Position numbers and translations under genes: made by a program. Below, one piece after another: positions 18,245-27,886 of a stretch of DNA of 64,000 nt. Position 1 is the stretch's first letter. Each line of letters opens with the position of its first letter. A model generated the notes under the pieces. It did not search any database, was not told where the DNA came from, and saw nothing but the letters and a program-made list of their open reading frames with translations. Source of the stretch: Olsenella sp. An290 (lineage in GTDB: Bacteria > Actinomycetota > Coriobacteriia > Coriobacteriales > Atopobiaceae); the NCBI RefSeq assembly GCF_002159535.1, contig NZ_NFIU01000001.1, positions 1 through 64,000 of the forward strand, given 5' to 3'.

Positions 18245-21200
18245 TTGAAGGCACGTCACGTTACATCAGAGCCGGAGTACAGAAGTCCTTTCGGTGCCGT
18301 CCAGCTGGGCGGCACCGTTTCACTGAGCATTGACGTCTGGGACGATGACGTCGTGTTCTGCACGCTGCGCGTCTGGACGGACGCCCACGGCGAGCAGCTC
18401 ATCGAGATGCACGGCTCACGCGCGGGCGAGGGCCTGCGCTTCACGGCGAGCTATCGTCCGGGCGAGACCGGCGTGGTCTGGTACAGCTTTGACATCGAGG
18501 CGAGCGACGGCGCCGTGTGGCGCTACGGGGCGCGCCCGGGCTGGACCACCGGGGAGGGCGCCTTTGCCTACGGAGACCCGCCCTCCTTCCAGATCACGGT
18601 CTACGAGCCCCGCCTGGACCAGCCCCGCTGGTACCGGGAGGGCATCGTCTACCAGATCTTCCCGGACCGCTTTGCCCGCGGCAAGGACGCGCCCGAGCGC
18701 GCCCGCACGCTCGAGGCGCACCGGCGCGGCCCGCGCCGCGAGCTCGTGGACTGGGACAAGCCCGTCGACTACGAGCGCAACCCGGACGGCTCCATCGCCT
18801 GCTGGGACTTCTACGGCGGCACGCTCGAGGGCATCCGCGAGCACCTGGACTACCTCGCCGACCTTGGCGTGACGGCGCTCTACCTCAACCCCATCTTCGA
18901 GGCCGCGTCAAACCACCGCTACGACACGGCGGACTACCTGGCCATAGACCCGCTCCTCGGCACGACCGAGGACTTCGAGCGGCTCTGCCTTGACGCGGAG
19001 GAGCGCGGCATCTCCGTCATCCTGGACGGCGTGTTCAACCACTCCGGCCAGGACTCCCGCTACTTCAACTCCTACGGCAACTACCCCGAGGTGGGTGCCT
19101 ACCAGAGCCCCGACTCGCCGTACCGCGACTGGTACTTCTTCAACGACGACGGGACCTATGCCGGCTGGTGGGGCAACGGCGACCTGCCCGCCCTGAACGA
19201 GCACAACCCGGACTACCACGCGCTCATCTGCGGCCGTCGCGGCGTCGTGCGCACGTGGCTGCGCGCGGGCGCGCGCGGCTGGCGCCTCGACGTGGCCGAC
19301 GAGCTCTCCGACGAGTTCATCGCCGACATCAAGCGCGCGCTCACGGTGGAGCGCCACGACGGCGTCCTCATCGGCGAGGTCTGGGAGGACGCCACCAACA
19401 AGCTCGCCTACGGCAAGCTTCGCCAGTACTTCCAGGGCAAGGAGCTCGACGGCACCATGAACTACCCGGTGCGCACGGGGCTTCTCGCCTACCTCTGCGG
19501 GCACATCGGGGCGCCCGAGCTCGCGGCGCGCCTCGAGCAGCTGCGCGAGAACTACCCGCCCGACAACTTCTACGCGGCGCTCAACCTCCTCGGCAGCCAC
19601 GACCGCGAGCGCCTGTTCACCGTGCTCGGCGGCGCGCCCGACCCCGACAGCATCCCCGAGGGGGAGCGCGCGGGCTGGCACCTGGCCGACGACCAGGTGG
19701 GCCTTGCCAAGGCGCGCCTGTGGCTCGCCGTCCTTCTCCAGATGACGCTGCCCGGCGTTCCGTGCGTCTACTACGGCGACGAGCTCGGCCTCGAGGGCCT
19801 GCGCGACCCGTACTGCCGGGCGAGCTTCCCGTGGGACGGCTCGCGCGGGCACGCGGACTGCCGCATGACCTACCGCAACGCGATCGCCCTGCGCAAGACC
19901 CTGCCCACCTTCGTGGACGGCGACTTCGAGCCCTTCTCGTCCGGCGAGGACGTCTTTGGCTTCTGGCGCCGCGACGGCGAGCGCAGCGTCTGCGTGCTCG
20001 TGAACGCGAGCCTCTCCGAGGCGCACGACGTTCGCGTGCCCATGGTGGGCGAGCTCGTGTGCGACGTGGTCTCGGGCAGCGTTCCCGCGGTCGAGTCCGG
20101 GCAGGCCCACGTCTTCCTCTGGCCGCTCGGCACGGCGGTCCTGCACTTCCATCGGGCCCGCCGGCTCCAGGAGCCGCTCGGGCGCGGCATGGGCGTGCTC
20201 TGCCACGTGACGTCGATCCCCAACGGCGGCCGCCCGGGCACGCTCGGCGCGCCGGCGCGCCGCTTCATCGACTGGCTCGCCGCGACCGGCCAGACCTACT
20301 GGCAGGTCCTCCCCGTGAACCCCACGGACGAGTACGGTTCGCCCTACGCGGGCGTCTCCGCCTTTGCCGGCAACACCGACCTCCTCGAGCACGATGAGTC
20401 CGAGACCCTCAAGGCGCTCGAGAAGATCGGCACCTCCGCGGACTACCTCGAGTTCTGCAGCGAGAACGACTACTGGCTCACGCCCTACGCGACCTTCCGC
20501 GCCATCAAGGAGCTCCTCGGCGAGGGGCCGTGGCAGGGCTGGCCCGCGCGCTACCGCCGCTTCAGTCCGAGCCTCGTGCGCAACCCGCGGATCGCGACGG
20601 CCGTGGAGAACCACCGGCGCCTCCAGTACGCCTTCGACCGCGAGTGGCGGGACCTTCTGGACTACGCGCACGCCCGCGGCATCCAGGTCATCGGCGACAT
20701 GCCCATGTACGTCTCGGGCGACTCGGCCGACGTCTGGAGCGAGCCCGACGTCTTTGACCTGGACGAGAACGGCTACGCCCGCCGCGTGGCGGGGGCTCCC
20801 GGCGACGCCTTCGCGCCCGAGGGCCAGATCTGGGGCAACCCCACCTATCGCTGGGACATCCTGCGCGAGCAGAACTACGGCTGGTGGCTGCGGCGCTTCA
20901 GCCGCGCGCTCGCGCTCTACGACGTGGTGCGCCTGGACCACTTCATCGGGTTCTCCTCGTTCTTCTCGGCTCCCGCGGGGTCGCCGGCGAGCGCGGGGAC
21001 GTACTCGTTTGGCCCGGGCCTCGAGCTCTTCCAGAGGGCCTTCGAGCAGTTTGGCCCGCTGCCCTTCATTGCGGAGGACCTGGGCTCGATCACGCCGGCG
21101 GTGCGCGCGCTCGTGAGCGCGACGGGCTTTGCCGGCATGGACGTCATCCAGTTCTCCGACGCCGACGTGCGCGAGGGCTACGAGCCCCGGCCCGAGACCG

Positions 21201-21502
21201 TCGCGTACACGGGCACGCACGACAACCAGACGCTCGTGGGCTTCTGCGAGACGCGCTTTGGGCTCGAGGGGGAGGCGGCCGCCTCGCTTGCCGACGAGCT
21301 TCTGCGCCGCACGCTGGACTCGACGGCCGAGGTGGCGATCGTGCCGCTCCAGGACCTGCTCGGCCTGGACGACGAGTCGCGGATGAACGTGCCCGGCGTA
21401 GCCGGCGGCAACTGGTCCTGGCGCGCGGACGAGGACGCGGTCGAGGCCGCGGCCGAGCGGGCGCGCGCGCTCGCGGAGGGGTCCGGCCGCCTGCGCGCAT
21501 AG
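18245..21502 (+). CDS. Fusion of GH13 alpha-glucosidase/neopullulanase-like enzyme with GH77 4-alpha-glucanotransferase
   Basis: A 1085-residue two-enzyme protein. N-terminal beta domain (1-120), GH13 barrel (about 125-560) with Asp349 in WRLDVADE, Glu378 in LIGEVWED and LGSHDRERL, and a short beta domain to about 645. The second half from GRGMGVLCHVTSIPN is a GH77 MalQ-type enzyme with VRLDHFIGFSS (Asp898), FIAEDLGS (Glu944) and YTGTHDNQT. Both active sites look complete. Such an enzyme could trim and rearrange short glucans produced by GlgP and GlgB action. The start is TTG behind GGAGAGACAGG, two bases after the glgA stop. Last gene of the glycogen operon. Confidence 0.93.
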   Translation: MKARHVTSEPEYRSPFGAVQLGGTVSLSIDVWDDDVVFCTLRVWTDAHGEQLIEMHGSRAGEGLRFTASYRPGETGVVWYSFDIEASDGAVWRYGARPGWTTGEGAFAYGDPPSFQITVYEPRLDQPRWYREGIVYQIFPDRFARGKDAPERARTLEAHRRGPRRELVDWDKPVDYERNPDGSIACWDFYGGTLEGIREHLDYLADLGVTALYLNPIFEAASNHRYDTADYLAIDPLLGTTEDFERLCLDAEERGISVILDGVFNHSGQDSRYFNSYGNYPEVGAYQSPDSPYRDWYFFNDDGTYAGWWGNGDLPALNEHNPDYHALICGRRGVVRTWLRAGARGWRLDVADELSDEFIADIKRALTVERHDGVLIGEVWEDATNKLAYGKLRQYFQGKELDGTMNYPVRTGLLAYLCGHIGAPELAARLEQLRENYPPDNFYAALNLLGSHDRERLFTVLGGAPDPDSIPEGERAGWHLADDQVGLAKARLWLAVLLQMTLPGVPCVYYGDELGLEGLRDPYCRASFPWDGSRGHADCRMTYRNAIALRKTLPTFVDGDFEPFSSGEDVFGFWRRDGERSVCVLVNASLSEAHDVRVPMVGELVCDVVSGSVPAVESGQAHVFLWPLGTAVLHFHRARRLQEPLGRGMGVLCHVTSIPNGGRPGTLGAPARRFIDWLAATGQTYWQVLPVNPTDEYGSPYAGVSAFAGNTDLLEHDESETLKALEKIGTSADYLEFCSENDYWLTPYATFRAIKELLGEGPWQGWPARYRRFSPSLVRNPRIATAVENHRRLQYAFDREWRDLLDYAHARGIQVIGDMPMYVSGDSADVWSEPDVFDLDENGYARRVAGAPGDAFAPEGQIWGNPTYRWDILREQNYGWWLRRFSRALALYDVVRLDHFIGFSSFFSAPAGSPASAGTYSFGPGLELFQRAFEQFGPLPFIAEDLGSITPAVRALVSATGFAGMDVIQFSDADVREGYEPRPETVAYTGTHDNQTLVGFCETRFGLEGEAAASLADELLRRTLDSTAEVAIVPLQDLLGLDDESRMNVPGVAGGNWSWRADEDAVEAAAERARALAEGSGRLRA

Positions 21503-21526
21503 CGCCGCGCCCGCCCCGCCGCCCAT

Positions 21527-21568
21527 CGCCCCGAGCCCGTGCAGTGCCGTCGGGCCGGGGCGTCTCTG
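21527..21568 (+). terminator. Terminator of the glycogen operon
   Basis: CGCCCCGAGCCCG (21527-21539) pairs with CGGGCCGGGGCG (21551-21562) with one bulged A, followed by TCTCTG. It separates the operon from mfd. Confidence 0.6.
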
Positions 21569-21600
21569 TGCCGCGGGGCCCGGGCCGGGCAAGAAGAACC

Positions 21601-21628
21601 TGTGACCGCGCGGGCCGGCCGCTACAAT
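21601..21628 (+). promoter_or_regulatory. Probable mfd promoter
   Basis: TGTGAC (21601-21606), 16 bases, TACAAT (21623-21628). Two same-strand copies of the recurrent motif frame it: GGGCAAGAAGAAC at 21587-21599 and GGGCGAGAAGAAC at 21630-21642, the latter at the expected transcription start. Confidence 0.6.
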
Positions 21629-21700
21629 GGGGCGAGAAGAACCGCCCGTCGCGACCGGCCCCGACCCCGAGGCCGGCGTGCCGTCATGTAGGGACGCCCC

Positions 21701-24700
21701 ATGCTCATAGACCGTGTTTCTCGCCAGCTGACCTCAGCGCCGGAGCTCGCCCCGCTTGTCCGGGAGCTCGGGGCGGGCCATGACGCCACGCTCGCGGTGG
21801 CGCAGTCGGCCCGTCCCCTGGTGGTCGCGGCGCTGTGGGCGGCCGACCCGCGCCCCTGCCTCTTTGTGGTGTCGGGCGAGGAGGCGGCCGACCGGGCCGC
21901 CCGGGCGCTCTCGGCGTGGCTCGGCCAGGACGCGGTGAGCCGCTACCCGGAGCGCCGTGACCGGCCGTGGTCCGAGGCCGCCCCCGAGGACGCCGTGGTC
22001 GGCGCGCGCTGCCGCGCGGTGGCGCGCCTGGCCGCGGGCGAGCGCTGCGTCGTCGTGGCGAGCGCCCACGCGCTGCTTCGGCGCGTCCCGCCGGTGGGCA
22101 GCGGCTACTTTGCCTCGAGCACCTTTGCGGTGGGGGACGAGGTCCCCTTTGAGGAGGTCCCGGCCCTGCTCGTGGGGATGGGCTACACCGATGTCGGGGG
22201 CGTGGACGCGCCCGGCACCTTCCACGTGCACGGTGACGCCGTCGACGTCTGGCCCGCTCAGGCCACGAGCCCCGTGCGCATGGAGTTCTTTGGGGACGAG
22301 ATCGACCGCGTGCGCCGCATGGTCCCCTCCACGGGCCAGACCATCGGCGAGCTCTCCGAGGTGACGGTCTCGCCCTGCCGCGAGCTCGCCCTTACGGACG
22401 AGACCGTGGGGCGCGCCGAGCGCGCGCTCTTCAACCGGGCCCGCGACAACAGCGCCGTGGCCGCCGACCTGGAGCTCATTCGCCAGCGCGCCGCCGCGCC
22501 CGCGCTGGAGCGCTACCTGGGCGCGCTCTACGGGGGCACGGCGAGCCCCCTCGAGCACATGAGCTCCGACGCGCTCGTGGTGCTCGCCGAGCCCCGCGCC
22601 CTCTTCGACGACTGCATGCGCGCCTACGACGAGCTCGAGGTGGCCGCCGGCGCCGCGCGAGTCTCCCTTGAGGGGCTCTACACCTCGCCGCGCCAGATGG
22701 ACTTTGGCAGCCAGCAGCGGCTCTCGCTCTCCTCGATCCTGCGCGCCGGCTCGGGCGCCGTCACGGCCGAGCTTCCCGTGCGCCAGCCGCAGATCGCGGG
22801 CTCGGACGCCAAGCTCCTGGGGCGCGTGCGCCAGCTCGTGGCGGACCGGGCCGTGGTGCTCTTTGCCGTGCCCGACCGCGCCGCGCGCGAGGCGCTGGAG
22901 CTCCGCTTCACCGACGAGGCCATCCCTGTGGTGGAGTCCCTGGGGACCTCGGCCGAGAACCGCGACCCGCAGGCGCCGTCCCTCGAGCGCGGCCGCGTCA
23001 CGTTCGTCGACGCGCCGGTGCCGGCGGGCATCGTGATCCCCACGGCGGGGCTCGCGGTCTTCTCGGTCTCCGACCTCACGGCGCGCACGGCCAAGAACCG
23101 CCGACGCGCGCGCCGCGTGGACCCCACGAGCGTGACCTTCCCCTTCAAGCCCGGGGACTACGTCGTCCACGCCACGCACGGCATCGCGCTCTTCTCCGAG
23201 ATCGTGCGCCAGGAGGTGGCCGGGCGCGAGCGCGACTACTTCCTTCTGGAGTACGCGGCGGGCGACAAGCTCTTCGTGCCCCTCGAGCAGGTGGACCGCA
23301 TCACGCGCTACGTGGGGCCGGACGGCGCGAGCCCGCGCCTCACGCGCCTCAACACCGCGGACTGGTCCCGCGCCACGGGCAAGGCCCGGCGCTCGGCCAA
23401 GAAGCTCGCCTTTGACCTCGTGGACCTCTACACGCGCCGGAGCTCCGTGCCCGGCTACGCGTTCTCCCAGGACACGCCCGTCCAGGAGGAGATGGAGGCG
23501 AGCTTTGCCTACGAGCTCACGCCCGACCAGCGCTCCGCCATCGCCGACATCAAGGCGGACATGGAGGCGCGCCGCCCGATGGACCGGCTGCTGTGCGGCG
23601 ACGTGGGCTTTGGCAAGACGGAGGTCGCCCTGCGCGCGGCCTTCAAGTGCTGCCAGGACTCCAAGCAGGTGATGGTGCTCTGCCCCACCACCATCCTGGC
23701 GCAGCAGCACTTCGAGACGTTCTTCTCGCGCTTTGCGCCCTTTGACCTCAAGGTGGCGGTGCTCTCGCGCTTTGTGACGCCCGCCCAGCAGCGCCGCGCG
23801 CTCGAGGGCTTTGCGGACGGCTCGGTGGACGTGCTCATTGGCACGCACCGCCTGCTCTCCGCGGACGTCAACCCGTACGACCTGGGCCTCGTCATCATCG
23901 ACGAGGAGCAGCGCTTTGGCGTGCAGCACAAGGAGCAGCTCAAGAACATGCGCGAGCAGGTGGACGTGCTCACGCTCTCGGCCACGCCCATCCCGCGCAC
24001 CATGCAGATGGCCATGAGCGGGGTGCGAGACATGAGCCTCATCATGACGCCGCCGTCCGGGCGCCTGCCCGTCAAGGTGACGGTGGGGGAGTGGGACCCG
24101 GACGTGGTCTCCGACGCCATCCGCGAGGAGCTCGCCCGCAAGGGGCAGGTCTACTACGTGAGCAACCGCGTGCACACGATCGACGACGCGGTGGAGCGCG
24201 TGATGGAGGCGGCGCCCGAGGCGCGCGTGGGCGTGGCGCACGGCAAGATGAGCGCGCGCGAGGTCGAGGACGTGATGCTGCGCTTCCAGGAGCACGAGAT
24301 AGACGTCCTGGTGGCCACCACGATCATCGAGAGCGGCATCGACAACCCGCGCACCAACACGCTCATCATCGAGGACTCCCAGCGCCTGGGCCTGGCGCAG
24401 CTCTACCAGCTCAAGGGGCGCGTGGGCCGCGGCCGCACGCAGGCCTTTGCCTACTTCATGTTCCCGGCCGAGCTGCCGCTCACGCCCGAGGCCACCGACC
24501 GCCTCACGGCCATCAACGAGTACCAGGACCTGGGCAGCGGCATGAAGATCGCGATGCGCGACCTCGAGATCCGCGGTGCGGGCTCGCTCATGGGCGCCGA
24601 GCAGCACGGCAACCTCTCCAGCGTGGGCTTTGACCTCTTCACGCAGATGCTCGGCGAGGCCGTGGCCGAGGCCCGCGGCGAGACCCGCGAGGTCGAGCAG

Positions 24701-25138
24701 GCCGAGGTCTCCATCAACCTGCCCGCCGACTTCTTCCTGGCCGAGGAGTACCTGCCGGACGTGGACAAGCGCGTGCTCGCGTACCGTCGCCTGGCGGCGG
24801 CCGTGGACCTGGCCGAGGTGGACGCCCTGCAGGAGGAGTGCGAGAAGGACTTTGGCGCGCTGCCGCTGGCGGGGCGCAACCTCTTCGACCGGGCGCGCGT
24901 GCGCATCCGCGCGCAGCGGCTCGGGTGCACCTCGGTGGGCCTCACCAACGGCCGCCTCATGTACCTGGGCGTCGAGGTCCCGCGCGCCGTGGCGCTGCGC
25001 CTCAAGGAGCGGGGGGCCCTCGTCTACCCCAAGACGCACAAGGTCGCCTACCCCTTCCATCGCAGCGAGGAGGAGGTCATGCCCGCCGCGCTCGGCGTGC
25101 TCGAGGAGATCGGAGGGGACGACGAGGTGGAGGAGTAG
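21701..25138 (+). CDS. mfd: Transcription-repair coupling factor
   Basis: Mfd removes RNA polymerase stalled at DNA lesions and recruits UvrA. The 1145-residue protein has UvrB-like N-terminal domains, the RNA-polymerase-interacting CarD-like domain (KPGDYVVHATHGIALF, about 484-545), and a RecG-type helicase with Walker A GDVGFGKTE near 633, IIDEEQRFG, SATPIPRTMQ, and the C-terminal TRCF domain. Length matches the family. In many bacteria mazG follows; here a surface GH3 gene is inserted between them. Confidence 0.97.
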   Translation: MLIDRVSRQLTSAPELAPLVRELGAGHDATLAVAQSARPLVVAALWAADPRPCLFVVSGEEAADRAARALSAWLGQDAVSRYPERRDRPWSEAAPEDAVVGARCRAVARLAAGERCVVVASAHALLRRVPPVGSGYFASSTFAVGDEVPFEEVPALLVGMGYTDVGGVDAPGTFHVHGDAVDVWPAQATSPVRMEFFGDEIDRVRRMVPSTGQTIGELSEVTVSPCRELALTDETVGRAERALFNRARDNSAVAADLELIRQRAAAPALERYLGALYGGTASPLEHMSSDALVVLAEPRALFDDCMRAYDELEVAAGAARVSLEGLYTSPRQMDFGSQQRLSLSSILRAGSGAVTAELPVRQPQIAGSDAKLLGRVRQLVADRAVVLFAVPDRAAREALELRFTDEAIPVVESLGTSAENRDPQAPSLERGRVTFVDAPVPAGIVIPTAGLAVFSVSDLTARTAKNRRRARRVDPTSVTFPFKPGDYVVHATHGIALFSEIVRQEVAGRERDYFLLEYAAGDKLFVPLEQVDRITRYVGPDGASPRLTRLNTADWSRATGKARRSAKKLAFDLVDLYTRRSSVPGYAFSQDTPVQEEMEASFAYELTPDQRSAIADIKADMEARRPMDRLLCGDVGFGKTEVALRAAFKCCQDSKQVMVLCPTTILAQQHFETFFSRFAPFDLKVAVLSRFVTPAQQRRALEGFADGSVDVLIGTHRLLSADVNPYDLGLVIIDEEQRFGVQHKEQLKNMREQVDVLTLSATPIPRTMQMAMSGVRDMSLIMTPPSGRLPVKVTVGEWDPDVVSDAIREELARKGQVYYVSNRVHTIDDAVERVMEAAPEARVGVAHGKMSAREVEDVMLRFQEHEIDVLVATTIIESGIDNPRTNTLIIEDSQRLGLAQLYQLKGRVGRGRTQAFAYFMFPAELPLTPEATDRLTAINEYQDLGSGMKIAMRDLEIRGAGSLMGAEQHGNLSSVGFDLFTQMLGEAVAEARGETREVEQAEVSINLPADFFLAEEYLPDVDKRVLAYRRLAAAVDLAEVDALQEECEKDFGALPLAGRNLFDRARVRIRAQRLGCTSVGLTNGRLMYLGVEVPRAVALRLKERGALVYPKTHKVAYPFHRSEEEVMPAALGVLEEIGGDDEVEE

Positions 25139-25216
25139 CGGCCGCGTCCCTCCTGCCGGCCGCCGTTCGACCGCGGAAATGCTCGCGTTGGCAAAAAAGC
25201 CCCGTCCAGAAACCGC

Positions 25217-25248
25217 TTGGAAAGGGGCGCGGACCTAGTATTCCTAGG
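25217..25248 (+). promoter_or_regulatory. Promoter and small dyad before the GH3 gene
   Basis: TTGGAA (25217-25222), 16 bases, TATTCC (25239-25244). The -10 lies inside a perfect dyad CCTAG-TATTC-CTAGG (25234-25248), which could be an operator. A similar TATTCTAG occurs upstream of the GH20 gene at 2361-2368. Confidence 0.45.
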
Positions 25249-25289
25249 GGACGGCCGCCCGGCCGCCACCGGAGGAGAGAGGACCGCCC

Positions 25290-27725
25290 ATGGACCGTCA
25301 GAGCAAGCGCGCCAGCATCACCCGTCGCACCCTTCTCAAGGCAGGCGCCGCCGGAGCCGCGCTCTTCTCCGGCCTCGGCCTGCTCCCGACCAAGGCCCTG
25401 GCCGCGACCCCCGACCTCGGCGACGTGGCGACCATCGTCGCCGGCATGACGCGCCGCCAGAAGATCGCCCAGAAGATCATGCCCGACTTCCGCCAGTGGG
25501 ACTCCGGCAGCGGCGTCGCCGACATGACCGTCCTTGACGAGAAGGTCGCGGAGATCGTCGACAAGTACGACCTCGGCGGCGTCATCCTCTTTGCCAACAA
25601 CGTCAAGGAGACCGAGCAGACCCTGCGCCTGTGCATGGGCCTGCAGGAGGCCGCGACGCGCAACGCCTCCGGGGAGGCCTACGGCAACATCCCGCTGCTC
25701 ATCACCATCGACCAGGAGGGCGGAATCGTCTACCGCCTGGGGTCTGGCACCGCGCTGCCCGGCAACATGGCCGTGGGGGCCACCCGCAGCGTGGACGACG
25801 CCCGCGAGTGCGGCGAGGTCATCGGCCGCGAGCTCAACGCGCTCAAGCTCAACGTCAACTTTGCCCCGTCCTTCGACGTCAACAGCAACCCCAACAACCC
25901 CGTCATCGGCCTGCGCTCCATCAGCGGCAACCCCGACCTCGTGGCCGAGCTGGGCGTTCCCATGATGAAGGGCATGCAGGAGCACAACGTCGCCACGGCC
26001 GCCAAGCACTTCCCGGGCCACGGCGACGCTGGCACCGACTCCCACACCGGGCTCCCGCGCATCGAGAAGACCGAGGAGGAGCTCTGGGAGTGCGAGTTCA
26101 TCCCGTTCCAGGCGGCCATCGACAACGGCGTCGACATGGTCATGACCGCGCACATCCAGTTCCCCAAGGTAGAGACCGACACGGCGACCTCCATCAAGGA
26201 CGGCTCCACGATCGAGCTTCCCGCCACGCTCTCGCACGTCTTCATGACCGACATCCTGCGCGGGGAGATGGGCTTCACGGGCGTTTCGGTCACCGACGCC
26301 CTCAACATGGACGCCATCGCCACCAACTTCGGCGAGGTCGACGCCGTCAAGCGCGCCTTCAAGGCGGGCGTTGACATTGCGCTCATGCCCACGATGCTGC
26401 GCTCCGCCGCCGACGAGCAGAAGCTCGCCGACCTCATCGACGCCCTCGTCGCGGACGCCGAGATCACCGACGAGATGCTCGACGAGTCCGTCACCCGCAT
26501 CCTCACCCTCAAGAAGGCGCGCGGCATCCTGCAGTACGCCGAGACCGCGGGCACCGTCGAGGACAACCTCCCCAACGCGCTCGCCGTTGTCGGCAGCGAC
26601 GAGAACCGCGCCATCGAGCGCGAGGTCTCCGCAAGCGCCGTGACCGTCATCAGGAACGAGGGCGACGTCCTGCCATTCAGGCCCGCCTCCGGCGCCCACG
26701 TGCTTCTTGTCGGCGCCTGGAGCAACGAGCAGCCCGGCATGGAGCTCACGATGCGCCGCCTTGTTGACGAGAAGGTCATCCCGGCCGACGTGACGTACGA
26801 GTCGCTCAACTATGCCGAGAGCTACTCCAGCCCGGACGAGGCGCTCGCCGACATCACGCCCAAGCTTGCCGACGCCGACTACGCGATTGTGATCTCCGAG
26901 GTGGGCAGCACCGCCAACCTCAACCCGGACCGCGTCTCCGGCAGCAGCACCTACGTGCCCACGCGCGTGGTCCGCGCCGCCAACGAGGCGGGCGTGCCCG
27001 TTGCCGTCATGAGCATCTCGCTTCCCTACGACTGCGCGATGTACGACGAGGCCCCGGCCGTCGTGGCCGTGTACGGCAACAAGGGCATGGACCCCACCGA
27101 GGGGCTGCAGCCCTCCGCCGCCTTCGGCCCCAACGTGCCCGCTGGCGTGGAGGTCATCTTCGGTTGCCACGCCGCCGAGGGCAAGCTCCCCGTGGACCTC
27201 TATGCCGTCAACGTTGACGAGAACGGCGCCTCGTTCGACCTCGACAACGTCAAGTACCCGCTTGGCTACGGTCTCACCTACCCCGGCGTGAACGACAAGC
27301 CCGCGGTTGACAACTCCGCGCTTGCCACTGCCGTCGCCGACGCCGAGAGGACCGTCCTTGCCAACAGGGACGCCTACACGGCCGACAGCCTCGCCGCGTT
27401 CCTCTCTGCCTACGACGCCGCCAAGGCGCTTCTTGACGACCCCGAGGCCACGCAGGAGGAGCTCGACGCCGCGCTCGCCAGGCTGAACGAGGCCATGGAC
27501 GCGCTCGTTTTGGCCTCCGCGGAGAAGCCTGGCGACAAGAACCCCTCCGGCACGGATTCCGGCACGGGCCCGGGCACGGGCTCCGACGGCAAGAAGCCGT
27601 CCGGCTCCGGCCCGATTCCCGAGACCGGTGACCCCACCGCCTTTGCCGCCGTGGCCGCGGCCGCCGTCGCGGGCGTGGCCGCCATGGGCGCAGGTGCCGC
27701 CATGCACGCCGAGGACGAGGAGTAA
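25290..27725 (+). CDS. Tat-exported, wall-anchored GH3 beta-N-acetylglucosaminidase-like enzyme
   Basis: An 811-residue glycosidase. It starts with a twin-arginine signal peptide (TRRTLLK at 11-17, then a hydrophobic Ala/Gly-rich segment ending near residue 38, ALAATPD). The GH3 barrel (about 45-420) has the NagZ-type loop KHFPGHGDAGTDSH (239-252), whose His/Asp dyad acts as acid/base, and the nucleophile Asp336 in SVTDALNMDAI. A second GH3 domain extends to about 660, then a FIVAR-like helical unit, a Gly/Ser/Pro linker, IPETGD (776-781), a hydrophobic segment and an acidic end. NagZ-like motifs point to beta-GlcNAc or related substrates rather than plain beta-glucosides. It has its own promoter and hairpin and lies between mfd and mazG. 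Confidence 0.92.
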   Translation: MDRQSKRASITRRTLLKAGAAGAALFSGLGLLPTKALAATPDLGDVATIVAGMTRRQKIAQKIMPDFRQWDSGSGVADMTVLDEKVAEIVDKYDLGGVILFANNVKETEQTLRLCMGLQEAATRNASGEAYGNIPLLITIDQEGGIVYRLGSGTALPGNMAVGATRSVDDARECGEVIGRELNALKLNVNFAPSFDVNSNPNNPVIGLRSISGNPDLVAELGVPMMKGMQEHNVATAAKHFPGHGDAGTDSHTGLPRIEKTEEELWECEFIPFQAAIDNGVDMVMTAHIQFPKVETDTATSIKDGSTIELPATLSHVFMTDILRGEMGFTGVSVTDALNMDAIATNFGEVDAVKRAFKAGVDIALMPTMLRSAADEQKLADLIDALVADAEITDEMLDESVTRILTLKKARGILQYAETAGTVEDNLPNALAVVGSDENRAIEREVSASAVTVIRNEGDVLPFRPASGAHVLLVGAWSNEQPGMELTMRRLVDEKVIPADVTYESLNYAESYSSPDEALADITPKLADADYAIVISEVGSTANLNPDRVSGSSTYVPTRVVRAANEAGVPVAVMSISLPYDCAMYDEAPAVVAVYGNKGMDPTEGLQPSAAFGPNVPAGVEVIFGCHAAEGKLPVDLYAVNVDENGASFDLDNVKYPLGYGLTYPGVNDKPAVDNSALATAVADAERTVLANRDAYTADSLAAFLSAYDAAKALLDDPEATQEELDAALARLNEAMDALVLASAEKPGDKNPSGTDSGTGPGTGSDGKKPSGSGPIPETGDPTAFAAVAAAAVAGVAAMGAGAAMHAEDEE

Positions 27726-27755
27726 GCGCCCCGGCCCTGATCGGGAGATCCCTTG

Positions 27756-27789
27756 CGAGGCCCCGCCCCCCCACGGGGGCGGGGCCTCG
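27756..27789 (+). terminator. Strong hairpin after the GH3 gene
   Basis: Perfect 15-bp stem CGAGGCCCCGCCCCC / GGGGGCGGGGCCTCG with a four-base loop. There is no T tract after it, so it may be a terminator of the GC-rich type or a stabilising end. Confidence 0.65.
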
Positions 27790-27886
27790 GCGTATGTTGC
27801 GACTGCCGTACCACGCCGCGGACCTCACCCCGCGCGCTCCGCGCTAGAATCGCAGACAGAAGGAACGTCCCGTCGAAGGAGCCCCC

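Noticed and set aside
21734-25060. Open frame of about 1100 codons antisense to mfd
   Set aside because: Long antisense frames are expected in very GC-rich coding DNA. The translation has low-complexity His/Arg/Val/Leu/Gly composition and no motif, while mfd on the plus strand is complete.
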